64,000 nt of DNA. Origin: Planctomycetota bacterium (GTDB lineage Bacteria > Planctomycetota > B15-G4 > SIAN01). Of the stretch, positions 26,753 to 36,701 are shown one piece after another. Location of the stretch: NCBI GenBank assembly GCA_028289345.1, contig JANQQL010000047.1, forward strand, positions 121,454-185,453, read 5' to 3'. Every line of letters starts with the position of its first letter. Positions within the stretch are counted from its first letter, which is position 1. The position numbers and the translations under genes are program-made. Under the pieces are notes generated by a model. That model did no database searches, was not told the DNA's origin, and was given only the letters and a program-made list of their open reading frames with translations.

Positions 26753-27027
26753 CCGCTGTTCTCACGAGACTTCCACCACAGCCAGACCCACACGGCGTTC
26801 ACCAACGTCGCAAGCACCATCTTGACCTGGAATGACAACTTCTGGGTCTTGTGCCGAAAGGTGGACATGGCGAGCCACCCGGCAGGGGCCCCGCTCAACG
26901 CCGACAACAGCAGCAGGTGCGCTTCTGGAATGCGGGATTTGCCGCGCCGGGCCTTGGACTTGTCGAGGCCAAAGGCGCCAAACGCCAGGACGTTCATGGC
27001 GATCACGACCCAGACCCACACATTCAT
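26749..27027 (-). CDS. DUF1294 small membrane protein
   Basis: Membrane protein of 92 residues with the DUF1294 signature: two hydrophobic helices, a basic GLDKSKARRGKSRIPE loop, then LLLLSALSGAPAGWLAM and FRHKTQKLSFQ. First gene of the DUF1294-DUF455-ATP-grasp operon. The ATG at 27027 has AGGAAG about 11 bases upstream; an in-frame upstream extension to 27069 is possible but has no family character. Function unknown. Confidence 0.8.
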   Translation of the reverse strand: MNVWVWVVIAMNVLAFGAFGLDKSKARRGKSRIPEAHLLLLSALSGAPAGWLAMSTFRHKTQKLSFQVKMVLATLVNAVWVWLWWKSRENSG

Positions 27028-27105
27028 CGGCGTTCTCTTCCTTCTGTTCCGATCCCCGGGCGAGACCATAGCGGAATCGCCTCGCCGAGCGAGACGTCGA
27101 GCCCC

Positions 27106-27304
27106 CGCCAGGGTTCTTCATGGAGGCTTGGCGAAGATGAGTCAAAGTTTTTTCCGGCGAGGAGTTACGGCGGTTCTCACCGAGCAGTTCTCCGAAATCA
27201 GGCGACCGGTGCATTTGATGATACGTAGAGGATGGAAACCGCCGTAGTGACGAAGGCAGAAACGACTTGGGCCATTCGCCTTCATGAATCATCCGGGCTA
27301 GCAT
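27106..27304 (+). repeat. Palindromic repeat family B, copy B2 (best-preserved)
   Basis: Occupies most of the 313-base gap between the divergent DUF1294 and fpg genes. Left arm (TGAGTCAAAGTTTTTTCCGG) and right arm (CAGAAACGACTTGGGC, reverse complement) pair imperfectly; TACGGCGGTT (27166-27175) pairs exactly with 27237-27246. The right end reads CCTTCATGAATCATCCGGGCTAGC. Promoters of both genes must lie in or beside it. I see no small gene. Confidence 0.8.
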
Positions 27305-27340
27305 GCGTGGCTTCCCCCCTCGGAAAGGTTTCCCTCTCCA

Positions 27341-28156
27341 GTGCCCGAACTCCCCGAAGTCGAAACCACGCGGCGCGGCATCCGTCCCTACTTGGAAGGA
27401 CGGCGCATCGAGCGAGTGGTCGTGCGCGACCGACGACTGCGATGGCCGGTGCCCACTCGACTGACGCGGGCGCTCCCGGGAGAGAAAGTCCAGTCAGTGG
27501 AGCGCCGCGCCAAGTACCTCCTGATGCGTTTCTCCGGCGGCACGGTCATCTCCCACCTCGGCATGTCCGGCAGCTTTCGCATTGTGCGAACCGGTGAGGC
27601 ACCAGAGAAGCACGACCACGTGGATCTCGAGCTGGAGGGCAACAAGACCCTTCGTTTTCGCGACCCGCGCCGCTTTGGCTGCATGTTGTGGACGACCAAG
27701 GATCCTCACCAACATCAACTGCTTCAAGACTTGGGACCCGAGCCGCTCGGAGACGAGTTCACCGCCGATCATCTGCACGCCAAGTCGCGCGGACGTTCGG
27801 TGGCCGTGAAGAGCTTTTTGATGGATGCCAAGGTTGTCGTCGGGGTCGGCAACATCTACGCCAACGAAGCGTTGTTCCGGAGCGGCATTCACCCGACGCG
27901 TCGCGCCGGCCGGGTCTCGAAACAGCGTTACGCGGCACTTGTCGAAGCCGTGCGTGACGTGCTCCAAGCTTCCTTGCGAGCCGGGGGAACCACGTTGCGA
28001 GACTTCGCCAGCGCCCATGGCTCTCCTGGGTACTTCGTGGTCCAGCTATCCGTCTACGATCGCGAAGGGCAGCCCTGTGTGCAGTGCTCGCAACCCATCC
28101 GATGCCAGCGAGTCAGCCAGCGCTCGACCTACTACTGTCCCCGATGCCAGCGATGA
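27341..28156 (+). CDS. mutM: Formamidopyrimidine-DNA glycosylase (Fpg/MutM)
   Basis: Base-excision repair glycosylase/AP lyase for 8-oxoguanine and formamidopyrimidines. The 271-residue product starts (G)TG-PELPEVETTRRG, so the catalytic Pro and Glu follow the initiator. Also visible are Lys in RRAKYLL, the helix-two-turn-helix with GVGNIYANEALFRSGIHP, and the C-terminal zinc finger C-x2-C ... C-x2-C (CVQC, CPRC). GTG start at 27341, chosen because the family requires Pro at position 2; the Shine-Dalgarno is weak (AAGG, distant). Overlaps the next gene by four bases. Confidence 0.93.
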   Translation: MPELPEVETTRRGIRPYLEGRRIERVVVRDRRLRWPVPTRLTRALPGEKVQSVERRAKYLLMRFSGGTVISHLGMSGSFRIVRTGEAPEKHDHVDLELEGNKTLRFRDPRRFGCMLWTTKDPHQHQLLQDLGPEPLGDEFTADHLHAKSRGRSVAVKSFLMDAKVVVGVGNIYANEALFRSGIHPTRRAGRVSKQRYAALVEAVRDVLQASLRAGGTTLRDFASAHGSPGYFVVQLSVYDREGQPCVQCSQPIRCQRVSQRSTYYCPRCQR

Positions 28157-28953
28157 GTTCTCCGCAGCGAGTCGTTTCGACCACCTGCTCCAACACGGAG
28201 ATCGTTTGCGCCTTGGGCTTGGCCTCGAGACTGGTCGGCGTGGACAACCACTCGGACTATCCCGAACAGGTCGTCGCTTCACTGCCACGCGTCGGTCCCG
28301 ACTTGTTCGTCGACATGGACCGAGTGGCCGCGCTGAAACCAGATCTGGTGTTGGCTTCGCTGACGGTTCCCGGTCACGAGCAGGTCATTGCGGGGCTCGA
28401 GGAGCGAGGCTTGCCTTACCTAGCGCCAGAGCCAACACGACTGCGGCACGTGTTTCGCGACATCGAAGAGATCGCCCATGCTCTTGGCGTTCCCGACCGC
28501 GGCGACGCATTGGTCTCCTCCATGCGGGAGTCTCTGGACCTCGACACCCTGCCCTCCTCCTCCGCCGCGGGGTCACGCCCCTCCATCCTGGTGGAATGGT
28601 GGCCGAAGCCGGTGATCGTCCCCGGTCGTGAAAGCTGGGTGACGGACCTGATCGAGGCCGCGGGGGGCGTCAATCCGCGGGGAAGCCGACCGGTCAAGAG
28701 CGAGCCCTTGGACCCGGATCGCCTCGACGAACTCGACCCGGACGCGGTGGTGATTTCCTGGTGCGGGGTGCCGACCGCGAAATACCGAACGAATGTGGTG
28801 CAGCGGCGAAAAGGGGTTCAGCGCTGGTCCGCGATTCGCAACGGGAGGATCTTCCCGGTGCCGGAAGCGGTGCTCGGAAGACCGGGGCCGCGGCTCGTGG
28901 AAGGATTGCGACGGCTCCGGGAGATCGTGCGCGAGGTCTCTGCCCCCGGGTAA
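28153..28953 (+). CDS. BtuF-like cobalamin-binding / helical periplasmic-binding-fold protein
   Basis: Protein of 266 residues with the class III (helical) binding-protein fold: VVSTTCSNTEIVCALGLASRLVGVDNHSDYP at the N-terminus, GPDLFVDMDRVAALKPDLVLAS, and RWSAIRNGRIFPVPE near the end. These are hallmarks of BtuF and iron-siderophore binding proteins. No signal peptide is visible from the ATG at 28153, which overlaps the fpg stop (ATGA), so the protein may be cytosolic; similar signal-less versions are annotated as cobalamin-binding proteins. No BtuCD transporter is adjacent. Ligand assignment is by analogy only. Confidence 0.72.
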   Translation: MSSPQRVVSTTCSNTEIVCALGLASRLVGVDNHSDYPEQVVASLPRVGPDLFVDMDRVAALKPDLVLASLTVPGHEQVIAGLEERGLPYLAPEPTRLRHVFRDIEEIAHALGVPDRGDALVSSMRESLDLDTLPSSSAAGSRPSILVEWWPKPVIVPGRESWVTDLIEAAGGVNPRGSRPVKSEPLDPDRLDELDPDAVVISWCGVPTAKYRTNVVQRRKGVQRWSAIRNGRIFPVPEAVLGRPGPRLVEGLRRLREIVREVSAPG

Positions 28954-28965
28954 GCGAGGGGGGTA

Positions 28966-28990
28966 GATGGTTCGAGTCCCTTCGACCCAT
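28966..28990 (+). other. tRNA T-arm-like sequence (possible 3' tRNA relic)
   Basis: GATGGTTCGAGTCCCTTCGACCCA resembles a tRNA T-stem, T-loop (TTCGAGT, 28971-28977) and 3' acceptor strand. No matching 5' acceptor or anticodon arm exists upstream, where the BtuF-like gene lies. It may be a leftover of integration at a tRNA gene or coincidence. One T-stem mismatch. Confidence 0.2.
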
Positions 28991-29090
28991 TTGGCATGAT
29001 GCCGACCCCTGCGGAACGATCTGAGCGCCGGCACCACGAATTCTTCCGCGTCACGCGTGTTTGTCCTCTCGAGGAGAGAAACCGAACCTC

Positions 29091-29782
29091 ATGAATTGGC
29101 TCTTTCGCTTGTTCCGTTCCTCGATTGGCTGCAAGGGGATCATGGCCCTCACAGGCATTGCCCTGTTCGGGTTCGTCATCGCCCACTTGTCGGGGAACTT
29201 GCTGATCTTCGGCGGCCCGGACGCAATGAACGCTTACGCCGTCAGTCTTCGAGAATTGGGCCCCTTGCTCTGGGTCATGCGGCTGGGGTTGCTGGCCACG
29301 GTCCTGGTGCACATCGGTGCCGCCATGCGGTTGACCCGGCAGAACACCGACGCCCGCCCGGTGCCCTACGTGCGACGGCAGAACGTGGCGTCCACCGCCG
29401 CTTCCCGCAGCATGATGATGACCGGGCTGACTGTGGCCGCCTACACCGTGTTTCACCTCGCCCACTTGACCTGGGGCTTCATCCTTCATGATTTCGCGAC
29501 TGCCGTGGATGACCAAGGTCGCCATGACGTGTACTACATGGTGGTGAAGGGATTCCAGCAGTGGTGGATGGTGTTCCTGTACGTGGTGGCGATGGTCATC
29601 CTCGCCGTTCACCTGCGCCACGGGATCTCCAGCTTCTTCCAGACCTTGGGCTTCAATCACCCACGCTGGAACCCGATTCTCGAAAAGTCGGGCATCGGTG
29701 TCGCGACTTTGATCTTTCTCGGTTACGTCTCCATTCCCGCCACCGTCTTCTTCGGCTTGGTGGGCCTCGACGGGGGTGGCTC

Positions 29783-29786
<4 letters not shown>
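29091..29786 (+). CDS. sdhC: Succinate dehydrogenase / fumarate reductase cytochrome b558 subunit
   Basis: Membrane anchor of complex II, 231 residues, five predicted helices. IALFGFVIAHLSGNLLIF, LVHIGAAMRLTRQN, YTVFHLAHLTWGF and ILAVHLRHGISSFF carry the histidines expected to ligate two b hemes in this single-subunit (type B) anchor, as in epsilon/deltaproteobacterial and Bacteroidota enzymes. It passes electrons between the iron-sulfur subunit and quinone. ATG at 29091, following GAGGAGAG; its stop overlaps sdhA by four bases, first gene of an sdhCAB operon. Confidence 0.92.
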
Positions 29787-31695
<1,909 letters not shown>

Positions 31696-31696
<1 letters not shown>

Positions 31697-32448
31697 TGGA
31701 CTTCAAGCTGCACGTGTGGCGTCAGAAGGACCGGAACTCCGAAGGCCGGATGCTGTCGACCAAGGTCGAAGGCATCAGTCCAGACACCTCTTTCTTGGAG
31801 ATGCTGGACATCCTCAATCAACGGCTGATCGAAGAGGGCGACGAGCCGATCGCGTTCGACAACGACTGCCGCGAAGGCATCTGTGGCATGTGCTCGCTGG
31901 TCATCAATGGCGTGCCCCATGGCCCCGAACGCGGCGTGACGGCATGCCAGCTTCACATGCGCTCCTTCCAGAGTGGCCAAGACATCTACATCGAACCCTG
32001 GCGAGCCAAGGCGTTTCCTGTGGTTCGGGACCTGTCGGTGGATCGCGGCTCCTTCGACCGGATCATGGCGGCCGGGGGATTCGCCTCGGTGCGCACCGGC
32101 GGAGCACCCGACGCCAACGCGGTGCCCATTGCCAAGGAACAGGCCGACCTGGCATTCGACGCCGCCGCCTGCATCGGCTGCGGTGCGTGCGTGGCGAGCT
32201 GCAAGAATGCTTCCGCCATGCTGTTCGTCGGCGCCAAGGTGTCTCAGTTCCTCCACTTGCCCCAAGGGGAACCCGAACGAAAACGCCGCGTCCTCAAGAT
32301 GGTCGACCAGATGGATGAGGAAGGGTTCGGGAACTGCACCAACACCTACGATTGCGAAGGGGTGTGCCCGAAGGAAATCAAGGTCCGCGTGATCGCGGAG
32401 ATGAATCGGGAGTACCTGCGCGCGTCCCTGAGCCACGACGAGACGTAG
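31696..32448 (+). CDS. sdhB: Succinate dehydrogenase / fumarate reductase iron-sulfur subunit
   Basis: Iron-sulfur subunit, 250 residues. The [2Fe-2S] ligands are in CREGICGMC with a fourth Cys in GVTACQL; the C-terminal ferredoxin fold has CIGCGACVASC for the [4Fe-4S] cluster and CTNTYDCEGVCPKEI completing the [3Fe-4S] and [4Fe-4S] sites. Overlaps sdhA by one base (TAATG). Closes the sdhCAB operon. Confidence 0.95.
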
Positions 32449-32729
32449 CCCGGGAATCGACGAACAGAAACACTCGCCTGATTGATTCGTGTGGGTTTCG
32501 GGACTGCAGAAACCAACAACCGTTCCGCATGCGATCAGGTCTGCTCGTCGGCACTCGTTTCGCTAACGTCCGAACACTCTCCCTCTCCCAGAGAAGCGGC
32601 ACCATTCCTCTCGGGGAGGTGGCGAGAGGGATTCGCGTACACCCACAAGATTCTCTCCCCGGCGTACCAAATTGGCACGATCGGCCCAGGAACGGCGACG
32701 CGTTCCTGGCTTTGCGAAAGGAAGCTGGC

Positions 32730-34844
32730 ATGTCGAGCCCTGTGACCGCCAAGAAGCCGCTGACCAGGCCCCCCCGCTCCGTGGTGGTCGCATTCGGAAT
32801 CTTGCTGGCCCCGCTCGCCAGCGCCAGCGAAGACGTGTCTTTCGACGACCGCCTGGAGCGGTTGTGCGAACGAATGGACCGGCGCCGGGAAGAGCTCAAC
32901 ATCCCCGGAATCGGCTTCGCAGTCGTGAAAGATGACGAAGTGGTCCTGGCACGCGGCTTCGGCTTCTGCGACGTCGAAAACGAAACACCGGTCACCGAAG
33001 ACACACTGTTTGCAATCGGATCCACCACCAAGGCGTTCACCTCCATGATCGTCGCCATGCTCATGGATGAAGGGAAGATGGGCTGGGACGATCCGGTGCA
33101 GGACCACATCCCGTTCTTCAAACTTTCCGACTTCGGCGCCAACCAAACGGTCACCATCCGTGACTTGCTCTGTCATCGCACCGGAATCGGCCGCATGTCC
33201 GCCCTTTGGTATGGACGGGATGTGGATCGCGAGATGATCTTGCGTCGCGTTCCCTTCGCGGAACTGAACCGTCCTTTCCGTCAGGTGTTCCAATACAACA
33301 ACGTCATGTACCTGGCGGCAGGCTTCGCGACCGGCTTGGTGGCGGAAAAGAACTGGGACGACCTGATCCGAGAGAGGATCTTTGAGCCATTGGCAATGTC
33401 CGAGTCTTTCTCTCGAGGCGCCGTGGCCAAGGATCACGAAAAACTCTCCAAGGGCTACAACTCCAACGACGGGACTTTCGAAGCACGCGACTTTCGAGTG
33501 ATCGACAACTGTGGGCCCGCGGGGAGCATCGTCTCTTCGGCCAAAGACATGACCCAGTGGGTGCGCCTGCTCCTCGCCAAGGGAGAATTCGACGGGAAAC
33601 GCCTGGTCTCGGAGCAACGTTTCGACGAAATGTGGGAAGAGCAAACCGTCGGCGTCCAGGGTTCCGGGTACGGCCTGGGCTGGTTTCTCCAGGAATGGAA
33701 CGGCAAGAAGGTTGTCGAGCACGGGGGCAACATCGACGGCTTTGCCGCAGAAGTGGGACTGTTGCCGGAAGAGAATCTCGGCTTCGTCATGTTGAGCAAC
33801 GTCGACGCGTCGCCCATGCAACAGGAAGTGATTCGAATCACCTTCGATACGCTGCTTGGAGAACTCGGCTCGGAGGGCGAGGAAGCGCCCGCCGCCGGTG
33901 TGGTCCTCGGCCGGCCCGGCCCGCCGCTGAGCGAAGCGCAGATGGAGCCAATGCTTGGTGAGTACGACGCCCCCATGGGCCCAATCAAGTTCGCACGAGT
34001 GGACGGGGAAGGCTCACTTTCGATTCCGGGACAACCCACGCTTGCGCTGGAATGGCCCGACACCGAGGGCCGCTGGGCGGTCAAGGTCGACCCCAACCTC
34101 CATGTGCGCTTCGAAACTACGGACAGCGGCTACGTCTCGCACCTGATCATTCACCAGGTTGTCGATCAGACATTTGCCCGGATCGACTCCTTGCCACCGC
34201 TGCCGTTGACCGCCGACGATCTCCTGGGCCGCGTCCAAGAAGCCACCGGTTCCGACGCTCTGGAAGATCTCGGGCCCATCAAGTTCACCGGCACCCTCAA
34301 CTTCCGCAACCAAGGACTCTCCGGTGAGATTCAGATGTACGTGGACGGATTCGATCGGATGTTCGCCAAGGTGGATTTCGGAGCGTTCGGCTACAGTCTG
34401 CTCTCTGTCGACGGTTCTCACGCACGCACCGAAGATCAGCAGGGATCCACGGATCTCGACGACGAAGAACGGGCGACACTGCTGCTGACCCACCCCCTCG
34501 CCTTTGCTCTCGACTGGTACGAGATCTTCGATACCTTCGAAGTGGACCGGGTCGACGAAATCAGCGGCAAAGAGGTCTATGTCGTGAAAGCCGATCCCTT
34601 CGACAGCGACACACCTGTGGTTCGCTACGTCGACGTCGAGACCAACCTGGTGACTCGCGAAACCGGGGTCCCGTTCCTCAGCTCGGTGGGTGGAACGACT
34701 CCCATCGAGTACAGCGACTACCAAGACGTGGGCGGAGTGAAGATCCCGTTCGTCCGAACCACCGAGGTCCCGGGACACGGGGTGGCGGAACTCCGCTTCG
34801 AGAACGTGGAGCTGGACGTGGAGTTTCCCGCCGAGGAGTCATGA
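32730..34844 (+). CDS. Exported penicillin-binding-fold serine hydrolase with C-terminal extension
   Basis: Class C beta-lactamase/DD-peptidase-fold protein of 704 residues. Signal peptide near residues 15-33 (VVVAFGILLAPLASA). Catalytic SxxK Ser98-Thr-Thr-Lys101, YxN Tyr189-Asn-Asn191 and the third motif EHGGNIDGF fit the family. After about residue 400 comes a 300-residue extension in two parts: a small beta domain (LGEYDAPMGPIKF) and a YFEID-like lipoprotein-type domain (KEVYVVKADPF, YVDVETNLVTRETG) reminiscent of outer-membrane lipoprotein-sorting folds. Likely a periplasmic esterase or peptidase; beta-lactam hydrolysis is not implied. ATG at 32730 with AAAGGAAG upstream; the frame upstream of it shows no protein character. 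Confidence 0.82.
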   Translation: MSSPVTAKKPLTRPPRSVVVAFGILLAPLASASEDVSFDDRLERLCERMDRRREELNIPGIGFAVVKDDEVVLARGFGFCDVENETPVTEDTLFAIGSTTKAFTSMIVAMLMDEGKMGWDDPVQDHIPFFKLSDFGANQTVTIRDLLCHRTGIGRMSALWYGRDVDREMILRRVPFAELNRPFRQVFQYNNVMYLAAGFATGLVAEKNWDDLIRERIFEPLAMSESFSRGAVAKDHEKLSKGYNSNDGTFEARDFRVIDNCGPAGSIVSSAKDMTQWVRLLLAKGEFDGKRLVSEQRFDEMWEEQTVGVQGSGYGLGWFLQEWNGKKVVEHGGNIDGFAAEVGLLPEENLGFVMLSNVDASPMQQEVIRITFDTLLGELGSEGEEAPAAGVVLGRPGPPLSEAQMEPMLGEYDAPMGPIKFARVDGEGSLSIPGQPTLALEWPDTEGRWAVKVDPNLHVRFETTDSGYVSHLIIHQVVDQTFARIDSLPPLPLTADDLLGRVQEATGSDALEDLGPIKFTGTLNFRNQGLSGEIQMYVDGFDRMFAKVDFGAFGYSLLSVDGSHARTEDQQGSTDLDDEERATLLLTHPLAFALDWYEIFDTFEVDRVDEISGKEVYVVKADPFDSDTPVVRYVDVETNLVTRETGVPFLSSVGGTTPIEYSDYQDVGGVKIPFVRTTEVPGHGVAELRFENVELDVEFPAEES

Positions 34845-34956
34845 AGGATCGCAAAGCGCCTCCCATAACCGGCATTGATCCAACCACGGCGTGAGTATCT
34901 CATGACAATCCTGCGCCGGTCGAATGACTTGCATCGGATGTTTGCCGTTCCTTCGC

Positions 34957-35092
34957 TAGAAAGCCTCTGAACAACGCCTCCCATGGCCGATCGTTAGCCG
35001 CCGACCAGTCGGACCGTCCGCGAATCGGTGGATTCGCGGATGGAGGCGGAAGCAAAGAGTTCCGGTCGGGGGCGCCGAAAGACTCTTGGCGG
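34957..35092 (+). repeat. Palindromic repeat family A, copy A4
   Basis: Within the 350-base gap before the selenoprotein gene. It opens with CTAGAAAGCCTCTGAACAACGCC and CCATGGCCGATCG. TCCGCGAATC (35017-35026) pairs perfectly over ten bases with 35031-35040 around the GGTG loop, and GGCGCCGAAAGAC closes it. Two base pairs of this stem differ from A2 by compensatory changes (A-T to G-C, G-C to C-G). The rest of the gap holds no gene I can see. Confidence 0.82.
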
Positions 35093-35194
35093 CCGACGAG
35101 GGTCCGGGGCGAGCGGCGGACGTCCGTGCGCCTCGTGACGATGACGCCAATTGACTTTGATCACCCCCTTCGCCCCAGCGTTTGGAGATCTCTC

Positions 35195-35731
35195 ATGGCC
35201 TGGAAACCCTGGATTGCGATCCACGAAGACAACTCGCCCGTCGACGAAGCCCGGAATCTGTACCGAGCCACCCGACGATTGGACGGAACCGTCTCGGACC
35301 TGATTCGCATCACGAGTAGGAAACCAGGGATCGCCCAGCGACTCTTCGAACTGGGTCGATCGATTTACGAATCGGCAGGAGGTCTCACTCTGAAAGAAAA
35401 AGAGATCGCTGCCCTTGTTACGTCCTCGTTTGTCGGTTGCGTCCACTGAACAACCAGTCATCTCGAGGCCCTCGGTCGAGCGGCTCGCGACGCACAATTT
35501 GCCAACCAGGTCAAAGAGGACTACACCAAGGCACCACTGACCCCACGGGAACGCTGCATCGCCGACTTCGCCGTCAAAGTGACACGGTCCCCGGATAGCT
35601 GCAGCCCGGCGGATACGGACCTTCTTCGCTCCCACGGATTCTCTGACGAGGACGTGTTGAGCCTGAGCCTCCTGGTCTCCTTCCAGAACATGAGCACGAG
35701 GATCATGGAGTCTCTGTCCACCGTTGATTGA
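35195..35731 (+). CDS. Candidate selenoprotein: AhpD-like peroxidase-related enzyme with in-frame UGA (Sec85)
   Basis: Carboxymuconolactone-decarboxylase/AhpD-fold alkylhydroperoxidase-like protein of 178 residues read through a TGA at 35447-35449. Upstream of it LTLKEKEIAALVTSSFVGCVH ends at codon 84; after it TTSHLEALGRAARDAQFANQ and LTPRERCIADFAVKVTRSPD continue in the same frame to the normal TGA at 35729. Homologues normally carry CxxC then TTSH; here the second Cys is UGA (Cys82-Val-His-Sec85). The ATG at 35195 has GGAG eight bases upstream. Such enzymes reduce peroxides through the paired thiols. If UGA were a plain stop, the gene would be a truncated pseudogene; conservation after it and the stem-loop below favour selenocysteine. 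Confidence 0.8.
35447..35485 (+). promoter_or_regulatory. Bacterial SECIS-like element after the UGA
   Basis: Starting nine bases after the UGA, AGUC (35456-35459) pairs with GGCU (35482-35485). CUCGA (35462-35466) pairs with UCGAG (35476-35480) around a nine-base loop that begins GG. Apical loop lies 18-26 bases downstream of the UGA with a G among its first two bases, the spacing and loop rule of bacterial SECIS elements recognised by SelB. A folding program was not run. Confidence 0.6.
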
Positions 35732-35758
35732 AACAGAAAGCAGTCCAAGCCAGGTCAG

Positions 35759-36688
35759 TCATTTCACGCGAAGAACGGCGGTGGCAATCTGGATGTCTTG
35801 CACGGCGACTCCGGTGAGATCGGCAATGGTGACCTGGCTTTCGTCGCTGCGCCCCGGAGTGACACCGGCAATGACGTTGCCAAGTTCGGCAACCTGTTCT
35901 TGCTGAATGTCTCCACGGCGAAGCGCATGAGAGATCTCACCGCGGAGCTGGCACTGCGCGATGCTGTCCGCCACCACGAGGTCCGCGCGACGTAGGCACT
36001 CGGTGGATAGCTCTTGCTTGTCGGGCGTGTCGGAACCGACCGCGGTGATGTGCGTCCCGGGCCGGATCTTGGCGTCATCCAAAAGCGGTTCGGTCGAAGG
36101 CGTGGTGGTGACGATCAGGTTGCAGCTCGCTTGGATCTCGGCCAGATCCCGGGTCTTTTTCACGCGGAACGAGGCCATCGCGGGGTACCGGTCGAGGGAC
36201 TGCTCCGACCGGCCCCACACCAACACGTCGCGGCATCTCGTCACAGACTCGAGGTGCTCGAGTTGAGCCTGGGCTTGGACTCCGGTGCCCACGATCCCGA
36301 TCCGGCTCGTGTCGGCTGGCGCGAGGTACTTCGCCGCGATGGCGCCCGCCACCGCGGTGCGAACGTCGGTCAAGTGCGCTCGATCGAGCAACACCGCTTC
36401 GAGTTGCCCCGTCTTCTGGGAGAAAACCAGCATGCAACCCTCACCACTTGGCAGACCGAGTTCCGGATTGCCGTAGAAACCGGAAGCGATCTTGATCACA
36501 TAGTGGGGCTGGGACCGGATGAACCCATACTTGATGTGCACCTCGCCCTTGTCCAACAGCAGTTCGCCAACCGGCGGCACCACCGACATCCCCTTCGAGT
36601 AGGCCACAAAGCCCTTCTCGATCTCGGCGATCAGATCCACGGTCGCCAACGCCGCTCGGATCTCATCGAGTTCGAGGATTCGCGTCAT
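35759..36688 (-). CDS. Ornithine cyclodeaminase / mu-crystallin family protein
   Basis: NAD(P)-binding enzyme of 309 residues. Rossmann motif GIVGTGVQAQAQLEHL, the upstream VHIKYGF and Lys-containing IKIASGFYGNP segments and DRAHLTDVRTAVAGAIAA fit the ornithine-cyclodeaminase/alanine-dehydrogenase/ketimine-reductase family. ATG at 36688 with GGGAG eight bases upstream. It follows the aminotransferase gene by 13 bases, so the two form an operon: the transaminase could make a keto acid or amine whose cyclic imine this enzyme reduces, or vice versa (inference). Exact substrate unknown. Confidence 0.85.
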   Translation of the reverse strand: MTRILELDEIRAALATVDLIAEIEKGFVAYSKGMSVVPPVGELLLDKGEVHIKYGFIRSQPHYVIKIASGFYGNPELGLPSGEGCMLVFSQKTGQLEAVLLDRAHLTDVRTAVAGAIAAKYLAPADTSRIGIVGTGVQAQAQLEHLESVTRCRDVLVWGRSEQSLDRYPAMASFRVKKTRDLAEIQASCNLIVTTTPSTEPLLDDAKIRPGTHITAVGSDTPDKQELSTECLRRADLVVADSIAQCQLRGEISHALRRGDIQQEQVAELGNVIAGVTPGRSDESQVTIADLTGVAVQDIQIATAVLRVK

Positions 36689-36701
36689 CCATCCGCTCCC
36701 A

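Noticed and set aside
32672..32679. Sigma-54 -24 element (TTGGCACG) before the serine hydrolase gene
   Set aside because: No TTGC-type -12 element at the required spacing.
35447..35449. Plain nonsense mutation or frameshift in the AhpD-like gene
   Set aside because: The frame is unbroken on both sides, the change hits only the second Cys of CxxC, and family residues continue to a proper stop. Not excluded, but less likely than selenocysteine.
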